Below, piece after piece: positions 9,104 through 18,298 of a stretch of DNA of 64,000 bases. Each line of letters starts with the position of its first letter. The first letter of the stretch is position 1. The notes beneath the pieces are model-generated. The model saw only the letters and a program-made list of their open reading frames with translations. It ran no database searches and was not told the origin of the DNA. The translations under genes were made by a program, and so were the position numbers. The stretch lies in the NCBI RefSeq assembly GCF_002967075.1, contig NZ_PUGE01000003.1, forward strand, positions 304,987 to 368,986, read 5' to 3'. The DNA comes from Corynebacterium sp. J010B-136 (GTDB lineage Bacteria; Actinomycetota; Actinomycetes; Mycobacteriales; Mycobacteriaceae).

Positions 9104-11404
9104 ATGACGAACAATAGGTCAACGAAACGCCCAGCCAGCAGTGGCGTTCGCAGTATGTCGGCCCGCCTCGCGCGTTCGCTGACAGGGGGTCGCGTCAAGG
9201 TCAATCCAGTCCTTGATCCATTGCTGTCAATCCACCGGCAGTTTCATCCTCGCGCTGACGTGGAATTGTTAAACAATGCCTATTCGACTGCGGAGATGCT
9301 GCACGAAGGGGTATTTCGCAAGTCGGGTGAACCTTATATCACCCACCCTTTGGCGGTAGCGACGATTACTGCGGAAATTGGCATGGACACCACCACTGTG
9401 GTGGCGGCTTTGCTGCATGACACGGTTGAAGACACCGATTATTCGCTGGAAGACTTAACCGCTGATTTCGGCCCTGAGGTCGCGCGTCTAGTTGATGGAG
9501 TGACCAAACTGGACAAGGTAGCCCTTGGTGCGGCTGCTGAAGCAGAAACCATCCGCAAGATGATTGTGGCGATGGCTCATGATCCACGCGTGCTGGTGAT
9601 TAAAGTTGCTGACCGTTTGCACAATATGCGTACCATGCGCTTTTTGCCGCCGGAAAAGCAGGCGAAGAAGGCACGGCAAACCCTTGATGTGATTGCACCG
9701 CTTGCGCACCGCTTGGGTATGGCAAATGTGAAGTGGGAGCTAGAGGATTTAGCTTTTGCGATCTTGTACCCGAAAAAATATGACGAGATTGTCCGCATGG
9801 TTGCAGACCGTGCACCTTCCCGTGACCGGGCTCTGGCAGAAATCAAGGAGCAGGTAAGCGGTGCGCTGAAAGAAAACGGCATTGAAGCCGATGTCATGGG
9901 CCGGCCGAAGCACTACTGGTCGATCTACCAAAAGATGATCGTGCGTGGTCGTGACTTTGCGGAGATCTTTGACCTCGTCGGCATCCGCATCCTGGTGGAT
10001 GACGTCAATAATTGCTACGCCGCCATTGGCGTCGTGCATTCACTCTTCCAGGCGCTGCCGGGCAGGTTCAAGGACTATATTTCCTCGCCTCGTTTTGGCG
10101 TGTACCAGTCGCTGCACACCACCGTGATTGCTGGGGAATCCACCCTAGAAGTGCAGGTGCGTACGCACGAGATGCACTACAACGCAGAATTCGGTGTTGC
10201 TGCGCACTGGCGCTATAAGGAGATGAAGGGTAAGAACTCCGGCAACAGCGAAGAAGTCGATCAGATGGCGTGGATGCGCCAGCTTCTGGATTGGCAAAAG
10301 GAAGCTGCTGACCCGAATGAGTTCTTGGACTCTTTGCGTTATGACTTAACCTCGCAGCAGATCTTTGCGTTTACGCCGAAGGGCGATGTGGTGACGCTGC
10401 CTGCAGGTTCGACCCCGGTCGACTTCGCCTATGCAGTGCACACCGAGGTAGGCCACCGTTGTATCGGTGCGAAGGTCAACGGCAAACTGGTTGCCTTGGA
10501 ATCGGAGCTAAAGTCCGGTGACAAGGTAGAAATCTTTACCTCCAAAGATGCTAACGCTGGTCCATCTCGGGACTGGCAGGAATTTCTTGTCTCGCCGCGT
10601 GCCAAGGCTAAGGTACGGCAGTGGTTTGCCAAAGAACGCCGAGAAGAGCACTTGGAAAATGGTCGCGATGCACTAGCTACTGAGGAGCAACGCGGTGGTT
10701 TGCCAATGCACAGGCTGTTTACCGCTACGTCGATGAAGCAAGTGGCAGAGCAGCTGCATTTCGATGATGTCGATGCTCTCTACACAGCCATCGGCGCTGG
10801 CCACGTTTCTGCGCAACATGTTGCCAACCAACTCATGGCATTGTTTGGCGATCGCGATGATGCAGTGGATGCGCTTGCCTCGCGCACGCCTTTGTCGGAA
10901 TTGGAAAGCTCACGCGCGAAGCAGCGCACGCAGACGGAGGATTCCAAAGCTGGTGCCGGCATTCTGGTGGAAGGAAGCCCCGATGTGTTGGCGAAGCTCG
11001 CCAAGTGTTGTCAGCCGGTTCCTGGAGATGAAATCTTTGGCTTCGTAACCCGCGGCGGGGGAGTCTCGGTTCACCGTGCAGACTGTACCAACGCGGATAA
11101 GCTCAAGAGCGAACCAGAGCGCATGGTGCAGGTTGAGTGGGAACAAGGAAAGTCTTCTTCCGGAGCTTTCGCTGCGACCTTGCAGCTAGAAGCGCTGGAT
11201 AGGCAAGGACTGCTCTTCGAGGTCACCAAGGTATTTACCGAAGCGAAGCTGAACGTATTATCCATGCGCTCGGTTCGAGGTGAAGACCATATTGCGACCC
11301 TGCAGTTTACTTTCTCGGTCTCAGATACCAAGCAGCTAGGTTCTTTGATGACAACGTTGCGCAATACTGAAGGCGTATTCGACGTCTATCGCGTGACTGC
11401 TTAG
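9104..11404 (+). CDS. rel: Bifunctional (p)ppGpp synthetase/hydrolase Rel
   Basis: Rel makes and degrades (p)ppGpp in the stringent response. The order is N-terminal HD hydrolase ([30 protein letters not shown]), synthetase domain ([32 protein letters not shown]), TGS domain ([26 protein letters not shown]), zinc-finger-like region ([15 protein letters not shown]) and C-terminal ACT domain. Both catalytic sites look intact, as expected of a bifunctional enzyme. ATG 9104 was preferred over GTG 9086 because AAAGGG lies six bases before it, giving 766 residues. It is the last gene of the apt-rel pair. Confidence 0.96.
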   Translation: MTNNRSTKRPASSGVRSMSARLARSLTGGRVKVNPVLDPLLSIHRQFHPRADVELLNNAYSTAEMLHEGVFRKSGEPYITHPLAVATITAEIGMDTTTVVAALLHDTVEDTDYSLEDLTADFGPEVARLVDGVTKLDKVALGAAAEAETIRKMIVAMAHDPRVLVIKVADRLHNMRTMRFLPPEKQAKKARQTLDVIAPLAHRLGMANVKWELEDLAFAILYPKKYDEIVRMVADRAPSRDRALAEIKEQVSGALKENGIEADVMGRPKHYWSIYQKMIVRGRDFAEIFDLVGIRILVDDVNNCYAAIGVVHSLFQALPGRFKDYISSPRFGVYQSLHTTVIAGESTLEVQVRTHEMHYNAEFGVAAHWRYKEMKGKNSGNSEEVDQMAWMRQLLDWQKEAADPNEFLDSLRYDLTSQQIFAFTPKGDVVTLPAGSTPVDFAYAVHTEVGHRCIGAKVNGKLVALESELKSGDKVEIFTSKDANAGPSRDWQEFLVSPRAKAKVRQWFAKERREEHLENGRDALATEEQRGGLPMHRLFTATSMKQVAEQLHFDDVDALYTAIGAGHVSAQHVANQLMALFGDRDDAVDALASRTPLSELESSRAKQRTQTEDSKAGAGILVEGSPDVLAKLAKCCQPVPGDEIFGFVTRGGGVSVHRADCTNADKLKSEPERMVQVEWEQGKSSSGAFAATLQLEALDRQGLLFEVTKVFTEAKLNVLSMRSVRGEDHIATLQFTFSVSDTKQLGSLMTTLRNTEGVFDVYRVTA

Positions 11405-11585
11405 TTGCCCCTTCTGCGGGGTAGCTAAGCCACCAGCAGGTGGCGTGAAGTTAAAGCTGTGGTGAATTATTTTCATCGACGCGGTAAATGCGCAGGTGGT
11501 GCAAAACCATTGCGCTGCTTAGATAATTTAAAGGCGATATAAAGACTTCTGTAAGTAATTTCTCATTATTCTCACAGGAGAACCC

Positions 11586-13700
11586 GTGTCTAAGTTTCGC
11601 CGTTTTGGCCGTCTGCTGGCTGCAACCACCGTATCCGCCACCATCGTTGTTGGCGCGCCCGTAGCCTTTGCTCAAGAAGATAATGTTGTTGACTTCTCGG
11701 TCACCAATATCACTGACTTCCATGGCCACCTTTCTACGCAGGAGACTGACGCTCCTGATGCCAACTCAGAGATGGGTGCGGCCAAGCTTAAGGCATTGAT
11801 TGAGTACGTCAACCAGGACCAAGAATACATCATGACTACCTCCGGCGATAACGTCGGCGGCAGCGCGTTTGTCTCGGCAATCGCCGATGATGAGCCAACC
11901 CTCGACGTCCTCAACATGCTCGGCGTTGACGTCTCGGCCGTAGGTAATCATGAATTCGACCGCGGCTATGATGATCTGCTTGGTCGCATCGCCGAGAAAT
12001 CTGATTACCCATTGCTGGGTGCGAATGTCACCTTAAACGGTGAACCGATGTTGGATGCTTCCTACGTTCAAGAAATTGACGGCGTCAAGGTTGGCTTCGT
12101 CGGTACTGTGACCACCTTGACCAAGAACAAGGTCGCACCATCCGCAGTTGAAGGTGTGGAGTTTTCTGATCCTGTAGAGGCTACAAATAAGGAAGCTGAC
12201 CGATTGAAGGAATCCGGCGAAGCAGACGTTGTTGTAGCGCTCATGCACGAGGACGCGCAGCAGTACGCTGCTGGCTTCAACAACAATGTGGATATTCTCT
12301 TCGGTGGCGATTCTCACCAGCGTTCCCAGGGCATCATCGAACGTGATGCTGCGCAGCCACTGCATTGGGCGCAGGGCCATGAATACGGCAAGGTTCTCCA
12401 AGACGCCGACATTTCCTTTAACAAGGACACCCGCGAAATTGAGTCCGTCGAAATCACCCAGTACGACCGCTCGATGCCTGAGGTTGAAGCACTAGCCCCA
12501 GATGCAGAAGTTGCCGCTCGCGTAGCAGCTGCCGAGGCAGAAGCTGAAGAGCTTGGAGCTGAGGTTGTCGGCCAGATGGACCGCGCTACTTTCCGCGGCC
12601 AAGATGAGGGAGCAGGAGCGGGGAGCAACCGCGGTGTTGAATCCACCTTGAACTCGCTTATCGCTGACGCCAACCGTGCATCAGTGGCTAAGTCGACTGG
12701 CGTTGACGTGGACCTAGGCATTATGAATGCCGGTGGCGTACGCGCTGACCTTCCAAATGGCGATGTGACTTTCCAGGACGTGCTTACCGTGCAGCCATTC
12801 GGCAATTCCATCGCCTATGGCACTTTGACGGGCCAGGATATCTTGGATGCTCTGGAGGCTCAGTGGCAGCCAGGATCGTCTCGCCCACGCTTGGCACTGG
12901 GTCTCTCTGCGGGATTTGAGTACGCCTACGACCCGGCTGCAGAGCAAGGGCAGCGCGTTATCTCCGCGACCCTCAATGGCGAAGAGCTTGACCCATCCAC
13001 GGAATACACGGTTGCAACTTCCACCTTCCTCTTCGACGGCGGTGACAACTTCGCTTCCTTGGCTAATGTCCAGAACCTCACCGACGTGGGCTACATGGAC
13101 TACTCGGTCCTCAATGACTACATCGCAGACGGTGCAGAGGTACAAGAAGGCCAGTCTGATATCGGTATCAGCACTGAAGGAACCATGGCAGCTGGTGAAG
13201 AAGTTACCTTCAACCTCACCTCGCTGAACTACACCATGGCTGAAGATCCACAAGCCACTACGGCTACCGTTGCCGTAGGCGATGTGCAGGAAACCGCTGA
13301 TATCGACACTGCGTGGAATGCAGAAGAAGACGCTCAGAAGAATGAATTTGGCCGTGCAAGCGTAACGCTGACCCTGCCGGAAGACATCGAGCCAACCGAC
13401 CTCGTTACCGTGACCACCGATGCCGGCACCGAGATTTCCGTGCCGCTAAGCGCCTTGGGGGCCAACGAGGGCGCTGCCGGCGGCTCCAAGCCTAGCAGCA
13501 GCGCACCTGACACCGGCAAGGGCTCTTCCCAGGGTGCTTCGGCTGCTGTAGGTATCGCTGGAGTATTGGCAGCAATTGCGGGCATCGCCGCGTTCATCGG
13601 TTTGAATGGACAGTTTGACCAGTTCATCCCAGCTAACATGCAGCGTGCCCTCAATGACCTGCGTCGTCAGCTCAACGAGGTTAGCCCTATCAAGTTCTAA
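11586..13700 (+). CDS. ushA: Secreted 5'-nucleotidase / UshA-type metallophosphatase
   Basis: The product is a two-domain periplasmic-type nucleotidase that would dephosphorylate nucleotides outside the membrane. A signal peptide ends at VAFAQ (about residue 30). The metallophosphatase motifs follow: DFHGHL, SGDNVGG, VGNHEFDRG, LMHEDAQ and GGDSHQ. The C-terminal substrate-binding domain has NAGGVRADLPNGDVTFQD and FDGGDNF. A C-terminal extension holds a Ser/Gly-rich linker, a hydrophobic helix (about 655-680) and a 25-residue amphipathic tail ending SPIKF; there is no LPXTG motif, so anchoring would be by the helix. The GTG start has AGGAG nearby. C. glutamicum UshA is phosphate-regulated; no site was identified here. 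Confidence 0.9.
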   Translation: MSKFRRFGRLLAATTVSATIVVGAPVAFAQEDNVVDFSVTNITDFHGHLSTQETDAPDANSEMGAAKLKALIEYVNQDQEYIMTTSGDNVGGSAFVSAIADDEPTLDVLNMLGVDVSAVGNHEFDRGYDDLLGRIAEKSDYPLLGANVTLNGEPMLDASYVQEIDGVKVGFVGTVTTLTKNKVAPSAVEGVEFSDPVEATNKEADRLKESGEADVVVALMHEDAQQYAAGFNNNVDILFGGDSHQRSQGIIERDAAQPLHWAQGHEYGKVLQDADISFNKDTREIESVEITQYDRSMPEVEALAPDAEVAARVAAAEAEAEELGAEVVGQMDRATFRGQDEGAGAGSNRGVESTLNSLIADANRASVAKSTGVDVDLGIMNAGGVRADLPNGDVTFQDVLTVQPFGNSIAYGTLTGQDILDALEAQWQPGSSRPRLALGLSAGFEYAYDPAAEQGQRVISATLNGEELDPSTEYTVATSTFLFDGGDNFASLANVQNLTDVGYMDYSVLNDYIADGAEVQEGQSDIGISTEGTMAAGEEVTFNLTSLNYTMAEDPQATTATVAVGDVQETADIDTAWNAEEDAQKNEFGRASVTLTLPEDIEPTDLVTVTTDAGTEISVPLSALGANEGAAGGSKPSSSAPDTGKGSSQGASAAVGIAGVLAAIAGIAAFIGLNGQFDQFIPANMQRALNDLRRQLNEVSPIKF

Positions 13701-13748
13701 TCTTTGGCGCTGCCAATCACGGACCAGCGTGATTGACTAGATAGAAAC

Positions 13749-13794
13749 ACAGCGGGTGGTCTTTGCCTGAACATAGGTAAAGACCACCCGCTGT
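13749..13794. terminator. Long hairpin after ushA
   Basis: A 20-bp stem (ACAGCGGGTGGTCTTTGCCT, 13749-13768, with its partner 13775-13794) has one G-T wobble and a 6-base loop. No T run follows. It lies between converging ushA and the minus-strand small secreted protein, so it probably stops both. Confidence 0.6.
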
Positions 13795-13835
13795 AGTGTA
13801 TTGAAATCTAAATATCAACGCCTATAGAAAGAATT

Positions 13836-13867
13836 AAGGCTGCTACGGAATTATCCGCGGCAGCCTT
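13836..13867. terminator. Convergent terminator hairpin
   Basis: An 8-bp outer stem AAGGCTGC / GCAGCCTT with further imperfect pairing sits 22 bases past the stop of the minus-strand small secreted protein. It is a second hairpin in the convergent gap with ushA. Confidence 0.55.
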
Positions 13868-13888
13868 TAAAGCAGTCAGATTTGACTA

Positions 13889-14284
13889 TTAGAGCTTAAA
13901 ACCAAGGTACTTGGAAGCGAATGCGAAGAGAGCGCCTAATGCACCGATGACTGCGGTGAATACAGAGATCCAAGCGCTGATGTCCTTCGGATCCTGGGAA
14001 GACAAACCGTTATCTTCATCCTTGTCTTCGCCTTCGTTCTTCTCGTCATCCTTGGAAGAAGAGCCACCGTTTCCGTTGTTGTTGTCCTGGCCCTCGTCGT
14101 CGCCACCTTCGTTAGCGTCGTTACCTTCGCCACCTTCGTTAACGGTGTCGTCAGTAGCACCAGGAGCCGGGGTGACTACCTCGGTGTTGTCTCCCTCTTC
14201 AGCTGCGGCAACGGAGGTGCCAGCGAAGGAGAGAGCGACTGCGGCTGCGCCGGCAACAAGTGCCTTGCGGGAGAAAAGCTTCAT
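13889..14284 (-). CDS. Small secreted acidic protein with C-terminal membrane helix
   Basis: I do not recognise the family. The 131-residue product has a clear Sec signal peptide (KLFSRKALVAGAAAVALS, cleavage near SVAAA-E), then about 65 residues of almost pure Asp/Glu/Gly/Asn/Ser low-complexity sequence, and a C-terminal hydrophobic segment (ISVFTAVIGALGALFAFASKYL, final 25 residues) ending GFKL. This suggests a secreted polypeptide held to a membrane, possibly the mycolate outer layer, by a short amphipathic/hydrophobic helix with a highly charged stalk. AAGGATTTCACC precedes the ATG. It is monocistronic, flanked by hairpins. Translation is certain in style; function is not inferred. Confidence 0.8.
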   Translation of the reverse strand: MKLFSRKALVAGAAAVALSFAGTSVAAAEEGDNTEVVTPAPGATDDTVNEGGEGNDANEGGDDEGQDNNNGNGGSSSKDDEKNEGEDKDEDNGLSSQDPKDISAWISVFTAVIGALGALFAFASKYLGFKL

Positions 14285-14474
14285 GGTGAAATCCTTTGAA
14301 GAGCGATAGTTGTATAGACGTCACGATATTAACCCGACTTTCAGGGTTCTGCAACAAAACTCAAAGCTTTTTGCAAAAGTGTGTCTTTGTGCACACAGGG
14401 TGGCCTTAGTTGAAAAAGACTGCTGGTCAGGTTGGGGTTTGTGTGACTATTGTGGTCAAATCTCAGGCAATAAG

Positions 14475-14507
14475 GAAGCTCCGCTGACGTGATGCCAGCG
14501 GAGCTTC
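14475..14507 (-). terminator. Terminator after cyclophilin gene
   Basis: A perfect 12-bp stem (GAAGCTCCGCTG, 14475-14486, with CAGCGGAGCTTC, 14496-14507) lies 34 bases past the minus-strand stop at 14541. The T run on that strand is short. Confidence 0.7.
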
Positions 14508-14540
14508 GTTTATTTTCGTTGCGAATATATCCAGGATTCT

Positions 14541-15392
14541 TTAAGCAACAGAGGCGGATTCGATGCGAACCTCTTCGGCAGGAGCGCCATCGGCAGCGCC
14601 GCCTTCGACACCCTTTTCAGCGATGCCGTCGAGGGTTGCAAGTCCTTCTTCAGTCACGTTGCCGAAGTAGGTGTAGTTCGGAGCCAGAGTGGAGTCAGCG
14701 TAGTTGAGGAAGAACTGCGAACCGTTGGTGTCCGCACCAGCGTTTGCCATGGCGATAGAACCACGTGGGTAGATGGTCTGAACATTGGTGTCATCCATCT
14801 CATCGGTGGGGTACTCGTTGGCGAACTGGAAACCAGGACCGCCAGAGCCAGAACCGGTTGGGTCACCACACTGCAAGACCGCAAGACCGCCAGTGGTCAT
14901 GCGGTGACAGATGGTGTCGTTGTAGTAGCCCTGGTCCACCAAATCGGTAATCGCGTTGACAGTACAAGGTGCCAGTGCGCGGTCGAGTTCCATCGGGATT
15001 TCACCCTGGTTGGTGGTGAAGTTAACGGTGACGGTGCCTTCCGCGGAGATGTCGTCGCCATTAGGGACGGTGGCATCGTTGGCAGCTTCGCCGCTTTCGT
15101 TGTACTCACACTGCACGGTTGGCTCCAGCGCGGTTTCGCGCTGGCCCGTCAGCGTGATCTCTGCCTGCTCCTCAGGAGTAGCGCCGTTTTCTTCAGCCTC
15201 TTCGGCAACGATGTCCTCGTCGCCACCTTGGGTTGCGAAGTAGGTGATGCCGCCGCCGATAACCAAGATGGCAAGAACAGAGGCAATAACTACGCCAAAC
15301 GGGCGTGCCTTTTCTTTACGGTCGCGAGCTTTAATTTCACGCTCGAGATGATTCAGGGCTTCTTCGCCGCGCTTTTTATTACTACTAGTCAC
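14541..15392 (-). CDS. Membrane-anchored cyclophilin-type peptidyl-prolyl isomerase
   Basis: The protein catalyses cis-trans isomerisation of proline peptide bonds, here outside the membrane. I chose GTG 15392, because AAGGA lies eight bases upstream and the upstream extension is not conserved-looking; this gives 283 residues. A basic cytoplasmic N terminus (KKRGEEALNHLEREIKARDRK) is followed by one membrane helix (VVIASVLAILVIGGGITYF), an acidic linker, and a cyclophilin domain (VNFTTNQGEIPMEL, YYNDTICHR, GSGGPGFQFANEY, GSIAMANAGADTNGSQFF). The topology suggests a folding helper for exported proteins. It is divergent from tpx. Confidence 0.9.
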   Translation of the reverse strand: MTSSNKKRGEEALNHLEREIKARDRKEKARPFGVVIASVLAILVIGGGITYFATQGGDEDIVAEEAEENGATPEEQAEITLTGQRETALEPTVQCEYNESGEAANDATVPNGDDISAEGTVTVNFTTNQGEIPMELDRALAPCTVNAITDLVDQGYYNDTICHRMTTGGLAVLQCGDPTGSGSGGPGFQFANEYPTDEMDDTNVQTIYPRGSIAMANAGADTNGSQFFLNYADSTLAPNYTYFGNVTEEGLATLDGIAEKGVEGGAADGAPAEEVRIESASVA

Positions 15393-15639
15393 CGAGTGGT
15401 CCTTATAGTGATCGAACAGGTCCGATTGACACACCAGCACAACGAAAACAACCAGCGTTGTGCTGCACAGACATCCAGAGAAGTCATCTGCGTCAAGATT
15501 TATGCCCTGATTCTAGCGTGAAGCAAACCCAGGTGCTTTAAACACCCCGACGCGTCCCTTAGTGGTTTGCTGGCAGGTAAAGCGGTAAGAAGAAAATAGT
15601 TCATGGCGAGGAAACAAAAACGGAAGTATCGTCGTAGTC

Positions 15640-16137
15640 ATGGCTAACGTAACTTTTCAATCCAATCCAGCACAGACCGCAGGCGAGCTTCCAGCAGTAG
15701 GCGAAGCTCTTCCAGACTTCACCGTTGTGGGCACCGACCTGTCCGACATCACCCCAGCAGACTACGCAGGCAAGCGCCTGGTTCTTTCCCTGTTCCCATC
15801 CATCGACACCGGTGTATGCCAGGCACAGACCCGCAGCTTCAACGAGAAGGCAAACTCCCTGGACAACACCGTTGTGCTGTCCATCTCTAAGGACCTACCT
15901 TTCGCACTGGATCGTTTCTGCGCAGCAGAAGGTCTGGAAAATGTTGTTGCAGGCTCGGCTTTCCGTTCTTCCTTCGGTGAGGACTTCGGCGCAACCTTGC
16001 AGGATTCCCCACTCGCGGGCCTTTTGGCACGTGGTGTCATCGTTACCGATGCTGACCACAAGGTCGTCTACGCAAGCTTTGTAGACGAGGTCACTGATGA
16101 GCCAAACTACGATGAGGCTTTGGCTGCTCTGCAGTAA
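15640..16137 (+). CDS. tpx: Thiol peroxidase Tpx
   Basis: Tpx is an atypical two-cysteine peroxiredoxin reducing hydrogen peroxide and alkyl hydroperoxides. The 165-residue product has FPSIDTGVCQAQTRSF with the peroxidatic Cys (about residue 60) and LDRFCAAEGLENV with the resolving Cys (about 94), plus the conserved AGKRLVLSLFPS strand. Codons are strongly biased to abundant tRNAs (many ACC, GTT, GCA, CCA), suggesting high expression. A strong terminator follows. No convincing Shine-Dalgarno sequence lies immediately before the ATG. Confidence 0.95.
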   Translation: MANVTFQSNPAQTAGELPAVGEALPDFTVVGTDLSDITPADYAGKRLVLSLFPSIDTGVCQAQTRSFNEKANSLDNTVVLSISKDLPFALDRFCAAEGLENVVAGSAFRSSFGEDFGATLQDSPLAGLLARGVIVTDADHKVVYASFVDEVTDEPNYDEALAALQ

Positions 16138-16153
16138 AAATTTAACTTCCCAT

Positions 16154-16193
16154 TCCGGCTATCTCGCATTTCGCGGGGTAGCCGGATTTTTTT
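16154..16193 (+). terminator. Rho-independent terminator after tpx
   Basis: A stem TCCGGCTA / TAGCCGGA (16154-16161, 16179-16186) is followed by seven T residues. It is 17 bases past the tpx stop. Confidence 0.88.
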
Positions 16194-16219
16194 ATTATCG
16201 CCAATGCGCAGCAACGCGA

Positions 16220-16233
16220 TATGGTAGTCATCA
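16220..16233 (+). promoter_or_regulatory. Leaderless-type promoter for the MBL hydrolase
   Basis: A -10 box TATGGT (16220-16225) is followed by seven bases and then ATG at 16233. Transcription would start at the A of the start codon. No ribosome site is present, which fits a leaderless mRNA. Confidence 0.5.
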
Positions 16234-16880
16234 TGCAAATTCTGGGTTTCGGTGCAGGTCCATACAAAACGAACACGTATATCGTTGAGCACAACAGTCG
16301 TGCTTTTGTCGTGGACCCAGGCATGCACACGATGGGTCGCATTATTGAATTGAGCACTGAGCACGGCTTTGTCATCGAAGCCATCGTGCTTACCCACGGG
16401 CATTTGGACCACACCCGTGAAGCTGGTGATTTAGCAAAGCGCTTCGATATCCCTGCCTACATCCACCCAGCAGATGAGTTTATGCTGCACACCGGTGAGG
16501 GAGGCTCGCCGCAATCGCAGTTGCTTTTCGATGCCTCCTCGATGCTTCCGATCCAAGACATTCGCCACCTGCAAGATGGACAGAAGCTGCAACTTATTGA
16601 TCTGGAATTCGATGTTTATCACTGCCCAGGGCATTCACCAGGTTCCACAGTGATTGTTGCAGAAGATTTCGCGTTAACCGGAGATGTGCTTTTTAAAGGC
16701 TCGATTGGTCGTTCTGACTTTGAGAACTCGGATGCTCAGGCCATGGATGAGTCACTGCGCAAGCTGTTAAAAGTTCTTGACGATAAGTTAACGCTGCTGC
16801 CCGGACATGGCCCCACAACCACCATGCGCGCGGAAAGAAAGACCAATGGGTTTCTTCTTCAACTAGGGGAGGTAATCTAG
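16233..16880 (+). CDS. MBL-fold metallo-hydrolase (glyoxalase II-like)
   Basis: The enzyme is a zinc-dependent hydrolase related to hydroxyacylglutathione hydrolase. Motifs are [12 protein letters not shown] (metal ligands HxHxDH, about residues 55-60), [24 protein letters not shown] and the final [12 protein letters not shown]. The start [14 protein letters not shown] at 16233 is preferred to 16221 because the upstream in-frame codons fall on a -10-like box. hisS begins five bases after its stop, so the pair is an operon. A substrate cannot be named; mycothiol-linked thioesters are possible by analogy only. Confidence 0.9.
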   Translation: MQILGFGAGPYKTNTYIVEHNSRAFVVDPGMHTMGRIIELSTEHGFVIEAIVLTHGHLDHTREAGDLAKRFDIPAYIHPADEFMLHTGEGGSPQSQLLFDASSMLPIQDIRHLQDGQKLQLIDLEFDVYHCPGHSPGSTVIVAEDFALTGDVLFKGSIGRSDFENSDAQAMDESLRKLLKVLDDKLTLLPGHGPTTTMRAERKTNGFLLQLGEVI

Positions 16881-16885
16881 AACCC

Positions 16886-18169
16886 GTGAGTGATAAAAAG
16901 CAGTTTCAAGCCCTGCAGGCACCTAAGGGCGTGCCTGATTACGTTCCGCCGCAGTCCGCTACTTTTGACGCTGTGCGCAAGACCCTCGTGGGACAAGCGT
17001 ATCTCGCGGGTTATTCGCATATTGAGCTGCCGGTGTTTGAAGACACTACGGTCTTTGCTCGCGGTGTCGGTGAGTCCACCGATGTGGTCTCCAAGGAGAT
17101 GTACACCTTTGCAGACCGCGGTGAGCGCAACGTCACTTTGCGCCCTGAAGGCACCGCTGGTGTCATGCGTGCTGTTATCCAGCACAACTTAGACCGCGGT
17201 CAGCTGCCAGTAAAACTTGCTTATTACGGTCCATTCTTCCGCTATGAACGCCCACAGGCAGGCCGTTACCGCCAGCTACAGCAGGTTGGCGTAGAAGCCA
17301 TTGGCGTCGATGACCCTGCTTTGGATGCCGAGGTCGTAGCTTTGGCAGACCGCGGTTACCGCGCATTAGGGCTTACCGAATTCCGTCTCGAGATGACGTC
17401 TTTGGGTTGTGGCAACTGCCGTCCTGCTTACCGGGAGAAGCTGCAGGAATTCTTGTTCAAACTAGACTTGGACGAGGAAACCCGTCACCGCGCGGAGATT
17501 AACCCACTGCGCGTTTTAGATGACAAGCGCCCAGATATCCAAGAAGCCACTGCCGATGCGCCGTTGATGCTCGATCACTTGTGTGAAGAATGCAGCACGC
17601 ACTTTGAAACCGTAAAGTCGATGCTCAATGACATGCAGGTGCCTTTTGAAATCAACCCTCGCATGGTGCGTGGATTGGATTACTACACCAAGACCACCTT
17701 CGAGTTTGTTCACGACGGCCTCGGAGCGCAATCGGGCATCGGTGGCGGTGGCCGCTACGACGGCTTGATGGCGCAACTTGGCGGCCAGGATCTCTCCGGT
17801 ATCGGTTTTGGCCTCGGCGTTGACCGCACCGTGCTTGCCTTGGAAGCAGAGGGTAAGACGATTCCAGGTGTAGAAGAACGCGCAGCCGTATTCGGTGTTG
17901 CTTTGGGTGAAGAGGCCAAAAAAGAAATGGTTCTTATCATCAACAAGCTGCGCCAAGCCGGTATTAGCTCCGATATGTCTTATGGCGACCGCGGACTCAA
18001 GGGCGCGATGAAAGGCGCTGACCGCGCTGGCGCACGTTTTGCGTTGGTATTGGGAGACCAAGAACTCGCTAACGGCACCGTAGCCTTGAAGGATCTCGCA
18101 GCGCACGAGCAAGAAGATGTCGCTTTGGTCGATATCGTTGAGGTCTTGGCTAAGAAGCTGCACAGCTAA
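16886..18169 (+). CDS. hisS: Histidyl-tRNA synthetase
   Basis: HisRS charges tRNA-His. The 427-residue product shows the N-terminal [11 protein letters not shown] motif, class II motif 2 ([23 protein letters not shown]), the histidine-specific motif [13 protein letters not shown] and [15 protein letters not shown], motif 3 [13 protein letters not shown], and a C-terminal anticodon-binding domain. GTG start with GGGGAGG upstream, inside the end of the MBL gene. No T-box leader is seen. It is followed by a strong terminator. Confidence 0.97.
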   Translation: MSDKKQFQALQAPKGVPDYVPPQSATFDAVRKTLVGQAYLAGYSHIELPVFEDTTVFARGVGESTDVVSKEMYTFADRGERNVTLRPEGTAGVMRAVIQHNLDRGQLPVKLAYYGPFFRYERPQAGRYRQLQQVGVEAIGVDDPALDAEVVALADRGYRALGLTEFRLEMTSLGCGNCRPAYREKLQEFLFKLDLDEETRHRAEINPLRVLDDKRPDIQEATADAPLMLDHLCEECSTHFETVKSMLNDMQVPFEINPRMVRGLDYYTKTTFEFVHDGLGAQSGIGGGGRYDGLMAQLGGQDLSGIGFGLGVDRTVLALEAEGKTIPGVEERAAVFGVALGEEAKKEMVLIINKLRQAGISSDMSYGDRGLKGAMKGADRAGARFALVLGDQELANGTVALKDLAAHEQEDVALVDIVEVLAKKLHS

Positions 18170-18196
18170 GAAGCTGAACGGCTAAGACAGCACAAA

Positions 18197-18239
18197 GGCG
18201 CTCTGCCGGTAATTATTTATCCTGCAGAGCGCCCTTTTT
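18197..18239 (+). terminator. Rho-independent terminator after hisS
   Basis: A 10-bp stem GGCGCTCTGC / GCAGAGCGCC (18197-18206, 18224-18233) is followed by CTTTTTA. It lies in the convergent gap between hisS and sdaA and may serve both. Confidence 0.88.
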
Positions 18240-18298
18240 AATGCTGAGTGTTTACTTTAATGTCGAATGCTCTTAGTTATATGGAGTGCGTAGCGTGC

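Noticed and set aside
11405..11585. Possible terminator GCCACC/GGTGGC after rel
   Set aside because: The stem at 11430-11445 is only six bases with no T run; too weak to list.
14904..15521. Plus-strand ORF of 205 codons across the cyclophilin gene
   Set aside because: It is antisense to the membrane helix and cyclophilin start; no family resemblance.
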